From: an uncultured Lachnospiraceae bacterium
GTDB lineage: Bacteria > Bacillota > Clostridia > Lachnospirales > Lachnospiraceae
Direction: 5' to 3'
Length of the DNA: 43,317 nt
Assembly: GCA_910585215.1 (NCBI GenBank)
Contig: CAJUDQ010000002.1
Location: forward strand, 92,940-136,256
In this document: one piece after another, positions 15,518 through 23,491 of the stretch
Numbering within the stretch: position 1 is the stretch's first letter
How the letters are laid out: every line of letters begins with the position of its first letter
Translations under genes and position numbers: made by a program
Notes under the pieces: model-generated
What the model was told of the DNA's origin: nothing
The model's input: the letters and a program-made list of their open reading frames with translations, nothing else
Databases searched by the model: none

Positions 15518-17266
15518 ATGAAGAACCTGAAAATTGGAATGAAGCTGCTGATGACATTTATGATTATTATTGTATTATTTTGTACAACTGTCGTCGTAGC
15601 TACGGATGGGTTGCAGAAAAACGCAGACAGATACTCGGAGTTTTATCATGTCGGCTATCAGGTTACCAACAAGGTAATGAGTATGCGCCGCGGACTTCAG
15701 ATGGTTGTCAAGTATCTTGCATTTGTTACAATGGAAGATGACAGCAGCAAAAAAGATACATATCTGAAGGATGCCGACAAAGAGATGGCTCTTATGGAAG
15801 AAAATGCAAGATGGGTATATGAAAATTTTCAAGATGATTCTGCACTGCTGAGTCAGTTTTCTGAATATGTAACAAAGGCAGTAGAGCTTCAGAAAAGAGT
15901 AATTACGCTTGCAGAAACCGACATGCAGGGAGCACAGGATATGCTGCTTGATGAATATCAGCCTTTGGTGGACCAGGCAGTGGCTACACTTATAAAAATA
16001 AGTGAGGTAGCTGAAAATAATGCGGAAGTAAATTATCAGGATACGGTCAGCATGCAGAAACGGCTGGTTGCAATACAGCTTGGACTTGCGGGAGGAGCAC
16101 TGATTATTACATTGATACTTTCGACATATCTGACAAGAGCAATCACCCGTCCACTTCATCAGCTTGAAAAATCTGCGAAAAAGATAGTAAATGGTGATTT
16201 TGACATTCATGTGGATTATGTATCCAGAGATGAACTTGGCAGTCTTGCAAGTGCATTTAAAAGTATGACTGGTATTTTGAATGATGTTGTCTCGGATGCC
16301 TCCAGACTTCTTGAGGAAATGTCAAACGGCAACTTTGATGTGCGTACCAGAGCAGAAAACCGGTATGTAGGAAGCTTTCAGGGATTGTTGCTGTCTATTA
16401 GAAAGCTGAATCGTGATTTAAGCATGACACTGGGACAGATTAATCAGAGTGCAGACCAGGTTGCTTCAAGGGCAAATCAGGTATCCAGCGGAGCACAGTC
16501 GCTTTCGCAGGGGGCAACAGAGCAGGCGGCTTCTGTGGAGGAGCTTGCATCTACAATTGCAGGTATTTCACAGCAGGTAAAAAGTACGGCTGAAAATGCG
16601 GCAGAAGCAAGAACACAGTCAAGTCTTGCCGGTGATGAGGTTGAAAAATGTAATCAGCAGATGCAGGATATGACAAATGCAATGGCAGAAATTACACATA
16701 CCTCAAATCAGATTGGAAAGATTATAAGAACAATTGAAGACATTGCATTCCAGACAAATATATTGGCATTAAATGCAGCAGTGGAGGCAACGCGTGCAGG
16801 TGCGGCAGGAAAGGGCTTTTCTGTAGTGGCAGAGGAAGTGCGCAGTCTTGCTGCAAAGAGTTCAGAGGCTTCCAAGGATACCGCGGACTTAATTGAAAGT
16901 TCTATTGGTGCTGTGGCACGTGGTACAAATATTGCAAATGCAACAGCAGAATCCCTTATGAAGGTAGTAGAAGAGGTACGTTCTGCATCTTCCTTGGTAG
17001 ACCAGATTGCAGATGCGGCAGAGGAGCAGGCCGGTGCAGTAGGACAGGTAACTTTGGGTGTAGACCAGATTTCAAGTGTGGTTCTGGTTACATCTGCTAC
17101 AGCAGAAGAGAGCGCTGCTGCCAGTGAAGAGCTTTCCAGTCAGGCAGATATGTTGAAGAACCTTGTATCAAAGTTCAGACTTCGTCAGGACTATGTGGCA
17201 AAAATTGCAAACAATCCGTCAAGTTATATGAACACATCATCTAATGGAATCAATATTAATCTGTAA
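15518..17266 (+). CDS. Methyl-accepting chemotaxis protein
   Basis: A 582-residue transmembrane receptor. TM1 is about residues 6-29 and TM2 about 184-207, enclosing an extracytoplasmic helical sensor of about 150 residues like the 4HB_MCP type. A HAMP domain (ITRPLHQLEKSAKKIVNGDF) and a long cytoplasmic coiled-coil signalling domain follow. The CheA/CheW-contact hairpin tip is IAFQTNILALNAAVEATRAG, about residues 408-427, well conserved. The start is the ATG at 15518 with GGAGGA upstream; the longer frame to 15458 overlaps the promoter region. No che, fla or mot genes are near, so the signalling partner is elsewhere or the receptor serves another output. Confidence 0.94.
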   Translation: MKNLKIGMKLLMTFMIIIVLFCTTVVVATDGLQKNADRYSEFYHVGYQVTNKVMSMRRGLQMVVKYLAFVTMEDDSSKKDTYLKDADKEMALMEENARWVYENFQDDSALLSQFSEYVTKAVELQKRVITLAETDMQGAQDMLLDEYQPLVDQAVATLIKISEVAENNAEVNYQDTVSMQKRLVAIQLGLAGGALIITLILSTYLTRAITRPLHQLEKSAKKIVNGDFDIHVDYVSRDELGSLASAFKSMTGILNDVVSDASRLLEEMSNGNFDVRTRAENRYVGSFQGLLLSIRKLNRDLSMTLGQINQSADQVASRANQVSSGAQSLSQGATEQAASVEELASTIAGISQQVKSTAENAAEARTQSSLAGDEVEKCNQQMQDMTNAMAEITHTSNQIGKIIRTIEDIAFQTNILALNAAVEATRAGAAGKGFSVVAEEVRSLAAKSSEASKDTADLIESSIGAVARGTNIANATAESLMKVVEEVRSASSLVDQIADAAEEQAGAVGQVTLGVDQISSVVLVTSATAEESAAASEELSSQADMLKNLVSKFRLRQDYVAKIANNPSSYMNTSSNGININL

Positions 17267-17297
17267 GAAACTAATTTTATCATTTAAGAGGTTGAAA

Positions 17298-17335
17298 AAG
17301 AAGTCGGGCAATCAGGTCTGACTTCTTTTATTTTG
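17298..17335 (+). terminator. Terminator of the chemoreceptor gene
   Basis: Arms 17298-17309 and 17316-17327 pair over 12 bases with two G-U wobbles and a 6-base loop, followed by TTTTATTTT. Confidence 0.8.
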
Positions 17336-17358
17336 TAAAAGGTCTGGCGATTTTTTGC

Positions 17359-17387
17359 TTCACATTTGTATATTTTTTTGCTAAAAT
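17359..17387 (+). promoter_or_regulatory. Promoter of the C_GCAxxG-EAL fusion gene
   Basis: TTCACA (17359-17364), 17 bases, TAAAAT (17382-17387) with a TGC extended -10. Each box has five of six consensus bases. Confidence 0.65.
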
Positions 17388-17477
17388 ATAGTTATTGTTT
17401 GTTGTATTTTATGGTGAAAAAATAAAAAACTGACGGAACCAGTAAAGGAAACGGATTATAGGGAAAGAAGGTATTGT

Positions 17478-19238
17478 ATGACATATAAGGAGAAAGCAGA
17501 GCAGCTTTTACATCAGCAGTATCATTGTTCACAGGCATTGTTTGGAGCATTTGCAGAGGATTTTGGACTGGATTTGAAAACAGCATTTAAAATCAGTACA
17601 TGTTTTGGAGGAGGAATGCGACAAGGAGGAGTTTGCGGCTGTATTACAGCTTCCATGATGGTGCTTGGAATGGCTTTGGGCTTTTATGATACGCAGGATA
17701 AAGAAAAGGAACTTTATGGAAATCAGAAAACAGATGAGTTTATCAGACTTTTTACAGAAAGAATGGACGGTGCGGTAAATTGTCGGGATATTTTAGGAAA
17801 GGATATATCCAAACCGGAAGAACTAGCAATTATTCGTGGAGAGGGTCTGATTTTTCAAAAATGTCCAAAGGCAATGAATACTAGTATTGAGATACTGGAA
17901 AGTATGTTGAAGGAGCATTTGAAAAATATGCAGGAAAGCAGCATTAGTCCGGAGGATATTCCGGAAGATGAAGAAATGCAGAGCATCTTAAAGACGATTG
18001 GTAGACGCAGACGTTTCAGAAGAAATGTAAATAATCTGATTTTTTCATCTTCCATGGAAATTGCTTTTATTCAGTTTGATATTCGTAAATTTAAAATTAT
18101 TAATGATTTGTATGGAGAAAAGTTTGGAGATGAAATTCTGGATTTTGTCAGCAGGCAGCTTCAGGCAAATTGTCATGACAGACAGTTTTATATCAATCTG
18201 CGCAGTGATGTATTTATGGTAGTTACAGAATATGACAAAGAAGAAGAACTGGTGGAATTTATACACAGATTGGATGAAAAAATCAGTTCTTTTAAGGATG
18301 TAAAATTGCATATGTCCTATGGAGTATATACTGTGGAAGATAAAGAAATGGAACTGCGTCAGATGGAAGACAGAGCTGCTATGGCAAGAAAGGCTTCCAA
18401 AGACAATATTTTAACCAATATTTTGTTTTATAAAGAGCAGTTTAAAATTTCTCTATACAACCGAAAATTTATTGAGGAAAATATGCAGGCAGCAATTACA
18501 GAACGTCAGTTTATGATGTACTTGCAGCCTAAATACAGCATTGCCAAAAATGAGATTATCGGAGCAGAGGCGTTGGTACGCTGGAGGCATCCACAAAGGG
18601 GAATGATATATCCAGACCAGTTTATTCCTGTGATTGAGGAAAACGGATTTATCAGAAAGGTGGATTATTACATATGGGCAGAGGCGTGCCGGTTTATCAG
18701 GCGGTGTCAAAAGGCAGGCATTACAACATGTCCTGTGTCTGTCAATGTGTCAAGAGTTCATTTGAAAGACAATGAATGTATTGAGGTGCTTGCTGATTTG
18801 ATAAAAGACTATGGGATTTCAAAATCTCTTCTGGAGTTAGAAATTACAGAGACAGAAAATGACCAGCAAATCAGTTTGAAAGCATTGAAGCTGAAAGAGG
18901 AAGGATTTACACTGCTGATGGATGATTTTGGAAGCGGATATTCTTCATTGAATATTCTTCTGGAAACGCCTTTTGATGTAATCAAGCTGGATAAAAAGTT
19001 TATGGAAAATATGATGGTTTCAGGCAAAGGACAACTGATACTGGAACAGGTAGTTTCCATGGCAAATAAGCTTGAGCTTGGACTTCTGGCAGAGGGAGTG
19101 GAAACAAAGGAACAGATTGAACTGCTGGAGAGCATTGGATGTGATCAGGTACAGGGATATTATTATGCAAAACCGATGCCAGAGGAAGAGTTTTTTGAAC
19201 TGCTTTTGAAACAGGAGCACAGAAATGCCGACTCTTAA
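17478..19238 (+). CDS. C_GCAxxG_C_C domain fused to degenerate GGDEF and EAL domains
   Basis: A 586-residue soluble three-part protein. Residues 1 to about 142 form a C_GCAxxG_C_C-family domain with CSQA (C17), FGGGMRQGGVCGC (C53), NCRDILG (C102) and KCPK (C129), the four cysteines typical of the family. A GGDEF-fold domain follows (about 185-320), but the active-site loop reads RSDVF (242-246) instead of GGDEF, so cyclase activity is unlikely. The EAL domain (about 335-580) looks active: EALVRW from E364, LEITETE, MDDFGSGYSS, IKLDKKFM, AEGVET and QGYYYAKP. It should therefore hydrolyse c-di-GMP, possibly gated by the redox or metal state of the Cys domain. The ATG at 17478 follows AAAGAAGG, and the gene is monocistronic. 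Confidence 0.92.
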   Translation: MTYKEKAEQLLHQQYHCSQALFGAFAEDFGLDLKTAFKISTCFGGGMRQGGVCGCITASMMVLGMALGFYDTQDKEKELYGNQKTDEFIRLFTERMDGAVNCRDILGKDISKPEELAIIRGEGLIFQKCPKAMNTSIEILESMLKEHLKNMQESSISPEDIPEDEEMQSILKTIGRRRRFRRNVNNLIFSSSMEIAFIQFDIRKFKIINDLYGEKFGDEILDFVSRQLQANCHDRQFYINLRSDVFMVVTEYDKEEELVEFIHRLDEKISSFKDVKLHMSYGVYTVEDKEMELRQMEDRAAMARKASKDNILTNILFYKEQFKISLYNRKFIEENMQAAITERQFMMYLQPKYSIAKNEIIGAEALVRWRHPQRGMIYPDQFIPVIEENGFIRKVDYYIWAEACRFIRRCQKAGITTCPVSVNVSRVHLKDNECIEVLADLIKDYGISKSLLELEITETENDQQISLKALKLKEEGFTLLMDDFGSGYSSLNILLETPFDVIKLDKKFMENMMVSGKGQLILEQVVSMANKLELGLLAEGVETKEQIELLESIGCDQVQGYYYAKPMPEEEFFELLLKQEHRNADS

Positions 19239-19257
19239 ACTTTAAGGGAATTTCTAG

Positions 19258-19286
19258 TTGCATTGTCATCGATTATTGGTTATAAT
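19258..19286 (+). promoter_or_regulatory. Promoter of the cdaA operon
   Basis: TTGCAT (19258-19263), 17 bases, TATAAT (19281-19286). It is placed 70 bases before the first gene of the run that includes cdaA, cdaR and glmM. Confidence 0.65.
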
Positions 19287-19355
19287 ATGTTAGATTGAGG
19301 GTGGAAAATCACACCAATTCATTATAGTTTTGATAACTACACTGGGAGGCATGGA

Positions 19356-19799
19356 ATGCTTAACGAAAAGAAAATTGCCCTGATGACAAAAATGGCAATC
19401 TATGAACAGAAGGAAGGAAGAAAGAGCCTTCCCATGAGTAAATATTACCGTTCAGATTATATAAGCCTTAGAATTATCAATACTGCTATTGTAACTACCA
19501 TTGCATTTTTTTTGATAGCAGGGCTCGCAGTTCTGGTAAATGTAGAAAAGCTTCTGGATGAGCTTGTATCTATGGACCTTATGAAAATCGGAAAGAATAT
19601 TTTGATTGCGTATATTGTTGTAATTTTATTTCAGACAGCAATGACATATATTGTATATTCTTATCGTTTTAAAAAATACAGAAAGGGCCTGAATGAGTAT
19701 AACGGCAATCTGAAAAAGCTTTATGCCATAAATAAACAGGAAAGCAAGCAGATGAACAGTCAGGGAGGATTAGAAGATGAACAGCCTATTGAACATTAG
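19356..19799 (+). CDS. Conserved two-helix membrane protein, unknown function
   Basis: A 147-residue protein with a basic cytoplasmic N-terminus (KYYRSDYISLR) and two membrane helices (about residues 46-66 and 85-108), followed by a charged helical tail (YRFKKYRKGLNEYNGNLKKLY) that may form a coiled coil. No enzyme motif is visible. GGGAGG at 19344-19349 precedes the ATG. Its end overlaps the next membrane-protein gene by 23 bases, so the two products are coupled and probably act together. Its place at the head of the cdaA operon suggests a cell-envelope job. I do not recognise a named family. Confidence 0.75.
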   Translation: MLNEKKIALMTKMAIYEQKEGRKSLPMSKYYRSDYISLRIINTAIVTTIAFFLIAGLAVLVNVEKLLDELVSMDLMKIGKNILIAYIVVILFQTAMTYIVYSYRFKKYRKGLNEYNGNLKKLYAINKQESKQMNSQGGLEDEQPIEH

Positions 19800-20697
19800 A
19801 GAATGGTATGTACAGATGTACAGCCGATATGGGGTGGCGATAGATGCAGCGGTAAAATTTCTGGGTGCACTTCTATCTATAATAATGATAAATTCCAGTA
19901 TTGGTACAATGTCGATTTTGAAAAATCCGGCAGTAATAGTTGTCGTTTCCGTATTGTGTGCAGCATTGCCAAAAAGTCTTATGGTTTTGCTGCTTGCAGT
20001 ATTTATTGTTGCACATATTTATGCCATATCGTTGGAAACAGCAGCATTTGTGCTTGTAGTGCTGCTTATTATGTTTATATTGTATTTTCGTTTTTCAGCA
20101 GGAGACAGCTTTGTGCTGATACTGTTGCCGGTATTGTTTTTATTAAAAATTCCGTTTATTATTCCAATTGCATTGGGACTTCTGGCTACGCCGTTTTCTA
20201 TGGTTTCTGCCGCGTTTGGTACAATTGTGTATTTTATTATAGACTATATCAGCACAAATAAGGCGGATATGATGGCAGCAGGAACAGAAGGATTGACCAT
20301 AATGTCTAATATGGCAAAAAAGATTTTTACCAGTCAGTCCATGTATCTGATTATTATTGCATTTTCTGTAGTGATAACTGCTGTTTATGTGATAAGAAAA
20401 TTATCAGCTCCTTATTCATGGCAGATAGCTGTGGGCGCCGGAATCGTAATAAACCTTGTGATTCTGATTATTGGAACAATAAAATTTGGAGTTAATGATG
20501 TGTTTTCTATGGCGGCGATTATCGTGGGAGATATAGTCAGCCTGCTTTTGGGAGTTCTGCTTTGTTTTATGGTGCACAATGTGGATTATACCCAGACGGA
20601 ACATGCACAGTTTGAAGATGACGATTATTATTATTATGTAAAAGCAGTGCCGAAATTAAAATTGGAGGCAAAAGGCAGAAAAAAAAGAAGGCGTTAA
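19777..20697 (+). CDS. Polytopic membrane protein, unknown function
   Basis: A 306-residue protein with eight or nine hydrophobic segments between residues 20 and 275 and a short cytoplasmic tail with an acidic/tyrosine run (EDDDYYYYVKAVPKLK) then KGRKKRRR. No transport or enzyme signature is recognised. GGGAGGATTAGAAG provides its ribosome site inside the previous gene. It is followed after 66 bases by cdaA. A role with CdaA or in wall synthesis is inferred from position only. Confidence 0.75.
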   Translation: MNSLLNIREWYVQMYSRYGVAIDAAVKFLGALLSIIMINSSIGTMSILKNPAVIVVVSVLCAALPKSLMVLLLAVFIVAHIYAISLETAAFVLVVLLIMFILYFRFSAGDSFVLILLPVLFLLKIPFIIPIALGLLATPFSMVSAAFGTIVYFIIDYISTNKADMMAAGTEGLTIMSNMAKKIFTSQSMYLIIIAFSVVITAVYVIRKLSAPYSWQIAVGAGIVINLVILIIGTIKFGVNDVFSMAAIIVGDIVSLLLGVLLCFMVHNVDYTQTEHAQFEDDDYYYYVKAVPKLKLEAKGRKKRRR

Positions 20698-20763
20698 AAC
20701 CAAAAATATGAGATTTGGAAACACAAAATTCGGAAACGTTATTGGAAAGGATGTGAGATAATA

Positions 20764-21738
20764 ATGAAAGAGGCGATAACTCAATTTTTTGGAACATATT
20801 TTCCGTTAAAAATAGGTACGACAGATATTGTGGAGATTATTATTATCTCTTTTATGATTTATGAACTTCTCAAATGGATACAGAGTACAAAGGCATGGCA
20901 GCTTTTAAAGGGAATCGTGGTGATACTTGTTTTTATCGCATTTGCGGCAATCTTTGAGCTGTCTACGATTCTGTGGCTTGTAGAACGGGCATTAAACGGG
21001 CTGCTGTTTGCAATTATTATTGTTTTTCAGCCGGAGCTTCGAAAAGCACTTGAGCAACTTGGAAGAAAGAAATTTTTTGCAGGTCTTTTGCCTGAAAGTA
21101 CAGATACAAATGAGAGATTCAGCGACAAAACGATTGATGAGTTGGTAAAAGCCACCTATGAAATGGCAAAGGTAAAGACTGGGGCATTGATTGTAATAGA
21201 ACAGGATACCAATCTTTCCGAATATGAGGCGACAGGAATCGAGCTTGATTCTTTGGTCAGCAATCAGTTGATTATCAATATATTTGAACATAATACTCCT
21301 CTTCATGACGGGGCAGTGATTATGAGAGGAAACCGGCTGACTTCGGCAACCTGTTATCTGCCGCTGTCTGATAATATGGAGTTAAGCAAGGAGCTTGGAA
21401 CAAGGCACAGAGCTGCAGTTGGTATCAGTGAGGTGACAGATTCCTTTACCATTGTTGTATCGGAGGAAACCGGTTCGGTATCCATAGCGGTAGGAGGAAG
21501 AATCTTTCGCAATATAGATGCGGAAAAGCTTCGTTCTCATCTGGTAAAACTTCAAAATAAACAGATAGATGTCAAGCGTTTTCGTTTATGGAAAATCAGA
21601 AATGAGAAGGCAAGAACCATCGAAGCACGAAACGCTGAAAATGCAAAAAATGAAGAGAATTCAAAGCAAACAGAAAACACTGCACAGAACAGCGAAAAAC
21701 CGGAAAAGAAGCAGAATAGAAAGAAGAATAAGCATTAA
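20764..21738 (+). CDS. cdaA: Diadenylate cyclase CdaA
   Basis: A 324-residue membrane enzyme that makes c-di-AMP from two ATP. Three N-terminal membrane helices (about residues 14-82) precede the DAC domain (about 95-265) with both signature motifs: DGA at 182-184 (HDGAVIMRGN) and RHR at 214-216. A charged, low-complexity tail of about 50 residues rich in Glu, Asn and Lys follows and is longer than in typical CdaA proteins of about 275 residues. The cdaA-cdaR-glmM order is conserved in Firmicutes, where CdaR and GlmM bind CdaA and tune its activity. AAAGGA lies before the ATG. Confidence 0.96.
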   Translation: MKEAITQFFGTYFPLKIGTTDIVEIIIISFMIYELLKWIQSTKAWQLLKGIVVILVFIAFAAIFELSTILWLVERALNGLLFAIIIVFQPELRKALEQLGRKKFFAGLLPESTDTNERFSDKTIDELVKATYEMAKVKTGALIVIEQDTNLSEYEATGIELDSLVSNQLIINIFEHNTPLHDGAVIMRGNRLTSATCYLPLSDNMELSKELGTRHRAAVGISEVTDSFTIVVSEETGSVSIAVGGRIFRNIDAEKLRSHLVKLQNKQIDVKRFRLWKIRNEKARTIEARNAENAKNEENSKQTENTAQNSEKPEKKQNRKKNKH

Positions 21739-21753
21739 GAAAGGGGTATTGCC

Positions 21754-23166
21754 ATGAAAAAAATGTTCACTGACAATCTATGGTTAAAAATATTGTCTGT
21801 ATTGATGGCAATATTAATATGGATTGTTGTTCTGAATATTAATGATCCGAACAAAACAAGAATAATAGCAGGAGTAAGAGTTGAGTTGCTTAATGAGGAC
21901 ATTGTGACAGGAAATAATCAGGTTTATGAGATTTTGGATGGTCAGCTTGTCAGTATTACAGTAACAGGACCACGCACAATTGTGGATACTTTAAAGGCAA
22001 AGGATTTTACAGTAACCGCTGATTTTAAAGATTTGTCTCAGGCAAGTTCTATTCCGATTAATGTGGAACTGGCAGAATATTCCTATCAGCAGAAGGTCAC
22101 AATAAATAAAAAGTCGCATAATACAGTTCAGCTTTTGATTGAGGATTTAGAGGAAAAAGAATATGACATTGATGTGAGATACATAGGGCAGCCTGCAGAG
22201 GGCTATGTTGTAGCAGATACCATTCTTGATACACCAAAAGTAAAAATCACAGCTCCTGTTTCTGTACATGAAAATATAAAACAGGTATGTGTCAGTGTGG
22301 ATGTCAGCAATGCCTCGTCTGATTTTGAGACGGTTGTTCCTGTGAAGGTATATGATTCCAAGGCGGTAGAACTGATTCAGGCAGAAAATAATGTAGCAGT
22401 TAACGTCACCAATATAAAGGCCGAGAATACAGTATATTATACAAAAAAAATTCCTGTGGTTTATGGTGAGATATCAAATACTGTAAATGGTCTGGAGGTA
22501 TCAGATGTTGAAATCAGTATGAAAGAAGTATCTGTAATGGGCAGAAAGGAAGTTTTAGATATGGTGGAAAATCTTCGACTTCCAACAGATACAATTACAT
22601 TTGAAGAGGGAAATACGCAGACAATCGTTGAATATAATCTGCAAGAGCTGCTCCCTGAAGGAGTTTATCTGAATGAGAAAACGGATACTTTAAAGCTTAC
22701 AGTTTATTTGACAGAAATTATACAGAGAACACTCACAATCAATATCAGAGATATTGGTATTCGAAATATTCCTGATGGCATGGGAGCTTCAATTGTAGAC
22801 AGTGGTACAGTCAAAGTGATTATTCAGGGGAAAAAACATGAAGTGGAGGATCTTGATGCAGCTACAATCAGTGCATATGTTTCGGTAAGGAATGGAAATG
22901 TTACAGTTTCTTCGGTTCCTGTACAGCTTCAACTTCCAGAGGGAATTACCCAGGTGGAAAATGTATATGTCAGGGTTAGTCTTACCAATACAGACCCTGA
23001 ACCGACCAGTGACACACAGACAGAAACACCGGAGCCGGATACAACTACTCCAACAGTAAATATACCAGACCCAACCACCACTACAAATCCCACTACTCCG
23101 CCAAAAAATCCAGAGGATGACACAACTACTGTGCCAGAACATTCCTCTCAGACACAGGAAACTTAA
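21754..23166 (+). CDS. cdaR: CdaA regulatory protein CdaR (YbbR domains)
   Basis: A 470-residue protein with one N-terminal membrane helix (WLKILSVLMAILIWIVVLNI, about 8-27) followed by four YbbR repeats outside the membrane (about 40-410). The last 55 residues form a Thr/Pro/Asp-rich low-complexity tail, with stretches such as PTTTTNPTTPPKNP. In other Firmicutes CdaR binds and modulates the diadenylate cyclase. The tail is not part of the standard family and could reach into the cell wall. The next gene (HPr-like) begins 28 bases after the stop. Confidence 0.94.
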   Translation: MKKMFTDNLWLKILSVLMAILIWIVVLNINDPNKTRIIAGVRVELLNEDIVTGNNQVYEILDGQLVSITVTGPRTIVDTLKAKDFTVTADFKDLSQASSIPINVELAEYSYQQKVTINKKSHNTVQLLIEDLEEKEYDIDVRYIGQPAEGYVVADTILDTPKVKITAPVSVHENIKQVCVSVDVSNASSDFETVVPVKVYDSKAVELIQAENNVAVNVTNIKAENTVYYTKKIPVVYGEISNTVNGLEVSDVEISMKEVSVMGRKEVLDMVENLRLPTDTITFEEGNTQTIVEYNLQELLPEGVYLNEKTDTLKLTVYLTEIIQRTLTINIRDIGIRNIPDGMGASIVDSGTVKVIIQGKKHEVEDLDAATISAYVSVRNGNVTVSSVPVQLQLPEGITQVENVYVRVSLTNTDPEPTSDTQTETPEPDTTTPTVNIPDPTTTTNPTTPPKNPEDDTTTVPEHSSQTQET

Positions 23167-23194
23167 GAAAGCACGGAAAGGATATGTGAATAAA

Positions 23195-23470
23195 ATGGTC
23201 AGTGCAAAGGTAACAGTGATAGATGATACAGGACTTCATATGAAGCCGGCTGGCATATTATGCAAAAAAGCAGTAAAGTTTAAAAGCAAGGTTCGAATAA
23301 AAAATGAGACGGGAACCTATAATGCAAAAAGTGTAATCAGTATTTTGGGAGCGTGTGTGAGAAACGGCGATGAAATTGAGCTGATTTGTGATGGCCCTGA
23401 CGAGGAAGAGGCACTTCATACATTGGTAAAAGATATTCGTAATAAATTATTCAGGGATGAATTAGTATAG
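23195..23470 (+). CDS. HPr-family phosphocarrier protein
   Basis: A 91-residue cytoplasmic protein with the HPr fold. The phosphorylation site is H15 in GLHMKPAG, and S46 in NAKSVISILG matches the HPr-kinase serine. The otherwise invariant Arg17 is Lys here, and Ala is replaced in 'GLHARPA', so it departs from classic PTS HPr. It could be the main HPr, a Crh-like regulator or a partner of a specialised PTS. The start at ATG 23195 has AAAGGA upstream; an in-frame GTG lies 9 bases earlier. The gene sits between cdaR and glmM, an unusual insertion in this conserved block. Confidence 0.9.
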   Translation: MVSAKVTVIDDTGLHMKPAGILCKKAVKFKSKVRIKNETGTYNAKSVISILGACVRNGDEIELICDGPDEEEALHTLVKDIRNKLFRDELV

Positions 23471-23491
23471 AATCATATGGAGGATATGGAA

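Noticed and set aside
17478..19238. Possible false fusion by frameshift or assembly join
   Set aside because: The frame is continuous with a smooth linker (about residues 142-185), and one promoter and start serve it; nothing in the sequence suggests a join, though coverage was not seen.
19803..20261. Second + strand frame of 152 codons inside the membrane-protein gene
   Set aside because: It is an out-of-frame read of 19777-20697, full of Cys and Tyr, without its own ribosome site.
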